A program made the position numbers and the translations under genes. A stretch of DNA of 6,494 bases from the NCBI GenBank assembly GCA_946479905.1, contig CAMLIA010000215.1, positions 1 through 6,494 on the forward strand, read 5' to 3'. Every line of letters begins with the position of its first letter. Positions within the stretch are counted from its first letter, which is position 1. The notes below the pieces were generated by a model. The model had not been told where the DNA came from. It saw nothing but the letters and a program-made list of their open reading frames with translations, and searched no databases. Of the stretch, positions 4,285 to 6,494 are shown in pieces. The stretch comes from an uncultured Frankiales bacterium. GTDB lineage: Bacteria; Actinomycetota; Actinomycetes; Mycobacteriales; SCTD01.

Positions 4285-5691
4285 ATGACGGAGACCCCGC
4301 AGGAGAACACCGCGAGCCACGACCCGAAGCGGCCCTCGAAGCTGCTCGAGTTCATGAGCACGGGGTGGGGGGAGCTGCCCCGTCCGGCTGCGGTCCCGCA
4401 CCCCGCGAACGGCCACCGGGCCGACCGCCGGGCCCGGCTCACCGCGCAGTACCCGGGTGAGGTCCTGGTCGTGCCGAGCGGTGGCCTCAAGGTGCGGGCC
4501 AACGACACCGACTACCCGTTCCGTCCCGGCAGCGACTTCACCTGGCTGGTGGGCTCGAAGGAGCCCGACGCGGTCCTCGTCATCGACGCCGCCGGCGAGG
4601 CGGTGCTCTACCAGGCGCCGGCGTGGACCCGCGAGACACCGGCGTTCTTCACGGACCGGAACGGCGAGTTCTGGGTCGGCCCCCGGCCGTCGCTCGACGA
4701 CGTCACCGTCGAGCTCGGGATCGAGACGCGCCCGCTGGAGGAGATCGAGAAGCTGCGCGGCACCAAGGCTCGCGTCCTCCAGGGGTACGACGCGAAGGTG
4801 GCCGAGCTGTTCGAGACCGCCGAGGACGCGGACAAGGAGCTCGCGACCTGGCTGTCCGAGGCCCGGCTCGTCAAGGACGCCTGGGAGGTCGAGCAGCTGC
4901 AGGCGGCGGTGGACGCCACGATCAAGGGCTTCGAGGACGTCGTCCGCGAGCTGGCGGATGCCGTCGAGACCAGCGAGCGGTGGGCCGAGGGCGTGTTCTG
5001 GCGCCGGGCCCGGGTCGAGGGCAACGACGTCGGTTACGGCTCGATCTGCGCCGCCGGTGCGCACGCCTGCGTGCTGCACTGGACCGACAACGACGGTCCG
5101 GTCCGGCAGGGCGAGCTGATCCTGCTCGACATGGGCGTCGAGGGTCGCGAGCTCTACACCGCCGACGTGACCCGGACGCTGCCGGTCAGCGGCACCTGGA
5201 CCCCGCGCCAGCGCGAGGTGTACGACCTCGTCTACCGCTCGCAGGAGGCGGCCCTTGCCGAGTGCAAGCCGGGCAACGCCTTCCTCGCGCCGCACAACGC
5301 GGCGATGAGGGTGCTGGCGGAGGGACTCGAGGCGCTCGGGATCGTGGCGTCGGCCGAGGAGGTGCTCGCCGAGGACGACAAGCGCTACAGCCGCTGGACG
5401 ATCCACGGCGTCAGCCACATGCTCGGCCTCGACGTGCACGACTGCGCGGCCTCCCGCGACGAGCTGTACCGGGAGGGGACGCTGGAGGTCGGCCACGTGC
5501 TGACCGTGGAGCCCGGCCTGTACTTCCAGCCCGACGACCTGCTCGTGCCCGAGGACCTGCGCGGCATCGGCATCCGGATCGAGGACGACGTCCTCATCAC
5601 CGAGGACGGCCACCGGAACCTGTCCGCGGCCCTGCCGCGCGACCCGGACGGCGTCGAGCGCTGGATGGCGGGGCTCACCGGGCGCACCTGA
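4285..5691 (+). CDS. pepP: Xaa-Pro aminopeptidase (aminopeptidase P, M24B family)
   Basis: A 468-residue dinuclear-metal (usually Mn) peptidase that removes an N-terminal residue preceding proline, in cytoplasmic peptide turnover. The N-terminal creatinase-like domain runs from about residue 35 to 190 (YPFRPGSDFTWLVG, where AMP_N domains have a similar FRQ/FR-x-S motif). The C-terminal pita-bread domain covers about 200-455. All five metal ligands are visible: Asp282 (LLDMG), Asp294 (TADVTRTLP), His378 in HGVSHMLGLDVHD, Glu409 (TVEPGLYF) and Glu433 (RIEDDVLITEDG). The supporting histidines 374 and 385 have the same spacing as in E. coli PepP. The ATG at 4285 was chosen because the frame upstream runs through the crotonase gene in another frame and shows no family sequence. 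The N-terminal 30 residues are polar and look disordered; there is no signal peptide. It follows the crotonase gene by 19 nt and may be both co-transcribed and separately started. Confidence 0.93.
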   Translation: MTETPQENTASHDPKRPSKLLEFMSTGWGELPRPAAVPHPANGHRADRRARLTAQYPGEVLVVPSGGLKVRANDTDYPFRPGSDFTWLVGSKEPDAVLVIDAAGEAVLYQAPAWTRETPAFFTDRNGEFWVGPRPSLDDVTVELGIETRPLEEIEKLRGTKARVLQGYDAKVAELFETAEDADKELATWLSEARLVKDAWEVEQLQAAVDATIKGFEDVVRELADAVETSERWAEGVFWRRARVEGNDVGYGSICAAGAHACVLHWTDNDGPVRQGELILLDMGVEGRELYTADVTRTLPVSGTWTPRQREVYDLVYRSQEAALAECKPGNAFLAPHNAAMRVLAEGLEALGIVASAEEVLAEDDKRYSRWTIHGVSHMLGLDVHDCAASRDELYREGTLEVGHVLTVEPGLYFQPDDLLVPEDLRGIGIRIEDDVLITEDGHRNLSAALPRDPDGVERWMAGLTGRT

Positions 5692-5704
5692 CTCGCCTAA
5701 ACGG

Positions 5705-5740
5705 GTCAAGAACCGGCTCCGACCGGCCGAAAGACCCTTC
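5705..5740 (+). promoter_or_regulatory. Candidate FliA/WhiG-class (sigma-28) promoter of pilT
   Basis: GTCA at 5705-5708 is separated by 17 nt from GCCGAAAG at 5726-5733, which resembles the sigma-28 -10 consensus GCCGATAA. Seven nucleotides then lead to the GTG start at 5741, so a transcript starting at the expected distance would be leaderless. From memory, FliA-family promoters in zoospore-forming Actinoplanes have a CTCA-(15 to 17)-GCCGA-type pattern and include pilus genes. Positions 5692-5740 contain no other recognisable promoter and only a weak purine stretch (GAAAGA) near the start. Confidence 0.45.
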
Positions 5741-6494
5741 GTGACCAGTTCGATCGAGCCCTTCCTCCGCGCGCTCGTGGAGTGCGGCGGCTCCGACCTG
5801 CACTGCAAGGTCGGTTCGCCCCCTCGCGTGCGCATCGACGGCCGGCTGCGCAAGCTCCAGACGCGCGACCTGACCGCCGCCGACACCGAGCAGATGGTCA
5901 ACGAGGTGCTCCGGGAGGACCTCGTCGACGACTTCCTGCGCACCAACGAGGCGGACTTCGCCTACTCGCTGTCGGGCGTCGGCCGGTTCCGTGTGAACGC
6001 CTTCCGCAGCCGCGGCTCGGCGGGCCTGGTCTTCCGTCGCGTCTCCGTCGGCGCGATCCCGCTCTCCGACCTCGGCCTGCCGCCGGTCCTCGCCTCGCTG
6101 GCGATGGAGCCCCGCGGCCTCGTGCTCGTCACCGGCCCCACGGGCTCCGGCAAGACCACCACGCTGGCCGGCATGATCGACCACATCAACAGCAACAAGG
6201 AAGTGCACGTCGTCACCATCGAGGACCCCATCGAGGTCCTGCACTTCGACAAGATGGCGATGATCAACCAGCGCGAGGTCCGGGTCGACACCGAGGACTT
6301 CGTCACCGCGATGCGTGCCGCCATGCGGCAGGACCCCGACGTCATCCTCGTCGGCGAGATGCGCGACCACGAGACGGTCAAGGCCGGCCTGGCCGCCGCC
6401 GAGACCGGCCACTTCGTCATGAGCACCCTGCACACGACGGACGCGGCCGAGACCATCAACCGCATCATCGACTTCTTCCCGCCGCACGAGCAGA
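5741..6494 (+). CDS. pilT: Type IV pilus retraction ATPase PilT, 3' truncated by the window edge
   Basis: A hexameric secretion-superfamily ATPase that powers pilus retraction on the cytoplasmic side of the membrane. The visible 251 residues (the family is usually about 340-370) include the N-terminal PAS-like domain beginning with the PilT-type GGSDLHCKVGSPPRVRIDG. Next come Walker A GPTGSGKTT (132-140, Lys138), the Asp-box segment VTIEDPIEVLH (158-168, Glu161/Asp162), and Walker B ending in VGEMRD (204-209, catalytic Glu206). The His box HFVMSTLHTTDAAET (His224 and His231) is the last motif before the window ends. The AIRNLVREGK-type C-terminal motif expected in PilT lies beyond the edge. 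The start is GTG at 5741, which gives the normal distance to SDLH. The spacing from the peptidase stop is 49 nt, with its own promoter candidate. Other pilus genes probably follow. PilU is an alternative name for closely related ATPases. Confidence 0.92.
   Translation, partial: MTSSIEPFLRALVECGGSDLHCKVGSPPRVRIDGRLRKLQTRDLTAADTEQMVNEVLREDLVDDFLRTNEADFAYSLSGVGRFRVNAFRSRGSAGLVFRRVSVGAIPLSDLGLPPVLASLAMEPRGLVLVTGPTGSGKTTTLAGMIDHINSNKEVHVVTIEDPIEVLHFDKMAMINQREVRVDTEDFVTAMRAAMRQDPDVILVGEMRDHETVKAGLAAAETGHFVMSTLHTTDAAETINRIIDFFPPHEQ

Noticed and set aside
5711..5728. CCGG-containing inverted repeat after the peptidase gene as a terminator
   Set aside because: The stem is only about 4 bp and overlaps the promoter candidate for pilT.
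4189..5946. 585-codon minus-strand open frame opposite aminopeptidase P
   Set aside because: It overlaps three well-supported + strand genes, shows no domain and has the composition of an antisense shadow.

Overview
The window is high-GC DNA (third codon positions almost all G or C) from an actinobacterium. The markers are a SigR/RsrA-type redox sigma/anti-sigma pair, an actinobacterial DUF5317 membrane protein, a 24-residue bL37-like ribosomal protein, several start codons with no Shine-Dalgarno sequence but a TANNNT box 7-8 nt upstream, and a type IV pilus ATPase. A motile Propionibacteriales/Nocardioides-like or related lineage is plausible, but the genus cannot be fixed from this sequence alone. 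Most of the content is ordinary chromosomal gene content. I found no phage, transposase, CRISPR array or obvious novel defence or biosynthetic system. The points of interest are the regulatory sites, one small intergenic region and one very small gene.

Left part (1-2664, + strand): the 3' part of a sigR-like gene overlaps rsrA by 4 nt. It is followed by two extended short-chain dehydrogenase/epimerases, a clear UDP-glucose 4-epimerase (galE) and a second NAD-dependent epimerase that overlaps it by 4 nt through a TTG start. galE appears to have its own leaderless promoter, whose -10 box includes the rsrA stop codon. The sigma/anti-sigma pair should sense thiol oxidation; the epimerases interconvert or supply nucleotide sugars for cell-surface glycans.

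Middle (2665-3487): a 179-nt gap holds two 53-bp palindromic repeat units spaced exactly 62 bp apart. A 16-bp direct repeat brackets them, covering the epimerase stop codon and the left arm of a 12-bp-stem terminator. This looks like an insertion or duplication that moved the terminator away from its gene. On the minus strand follow bL37 (24 aa) and, upstream of it, the DUF5317 membrane protein.

Right part (3487-6494): a 19-bp divergent gap separates the DUF5317 gene from a + strand crotonase-family gene. Next come an M24 aminopeptidase P with all five metal ligands and its own leaderless promoter, and then the 5' two-thirds of a PilT twitching ATPase. The short gap before pilT carries a FliA/WhiG-like (sigma-28 class) promoter candidate placed so that the transcript would begin at the GTG start, which suggests control together with motility genes.
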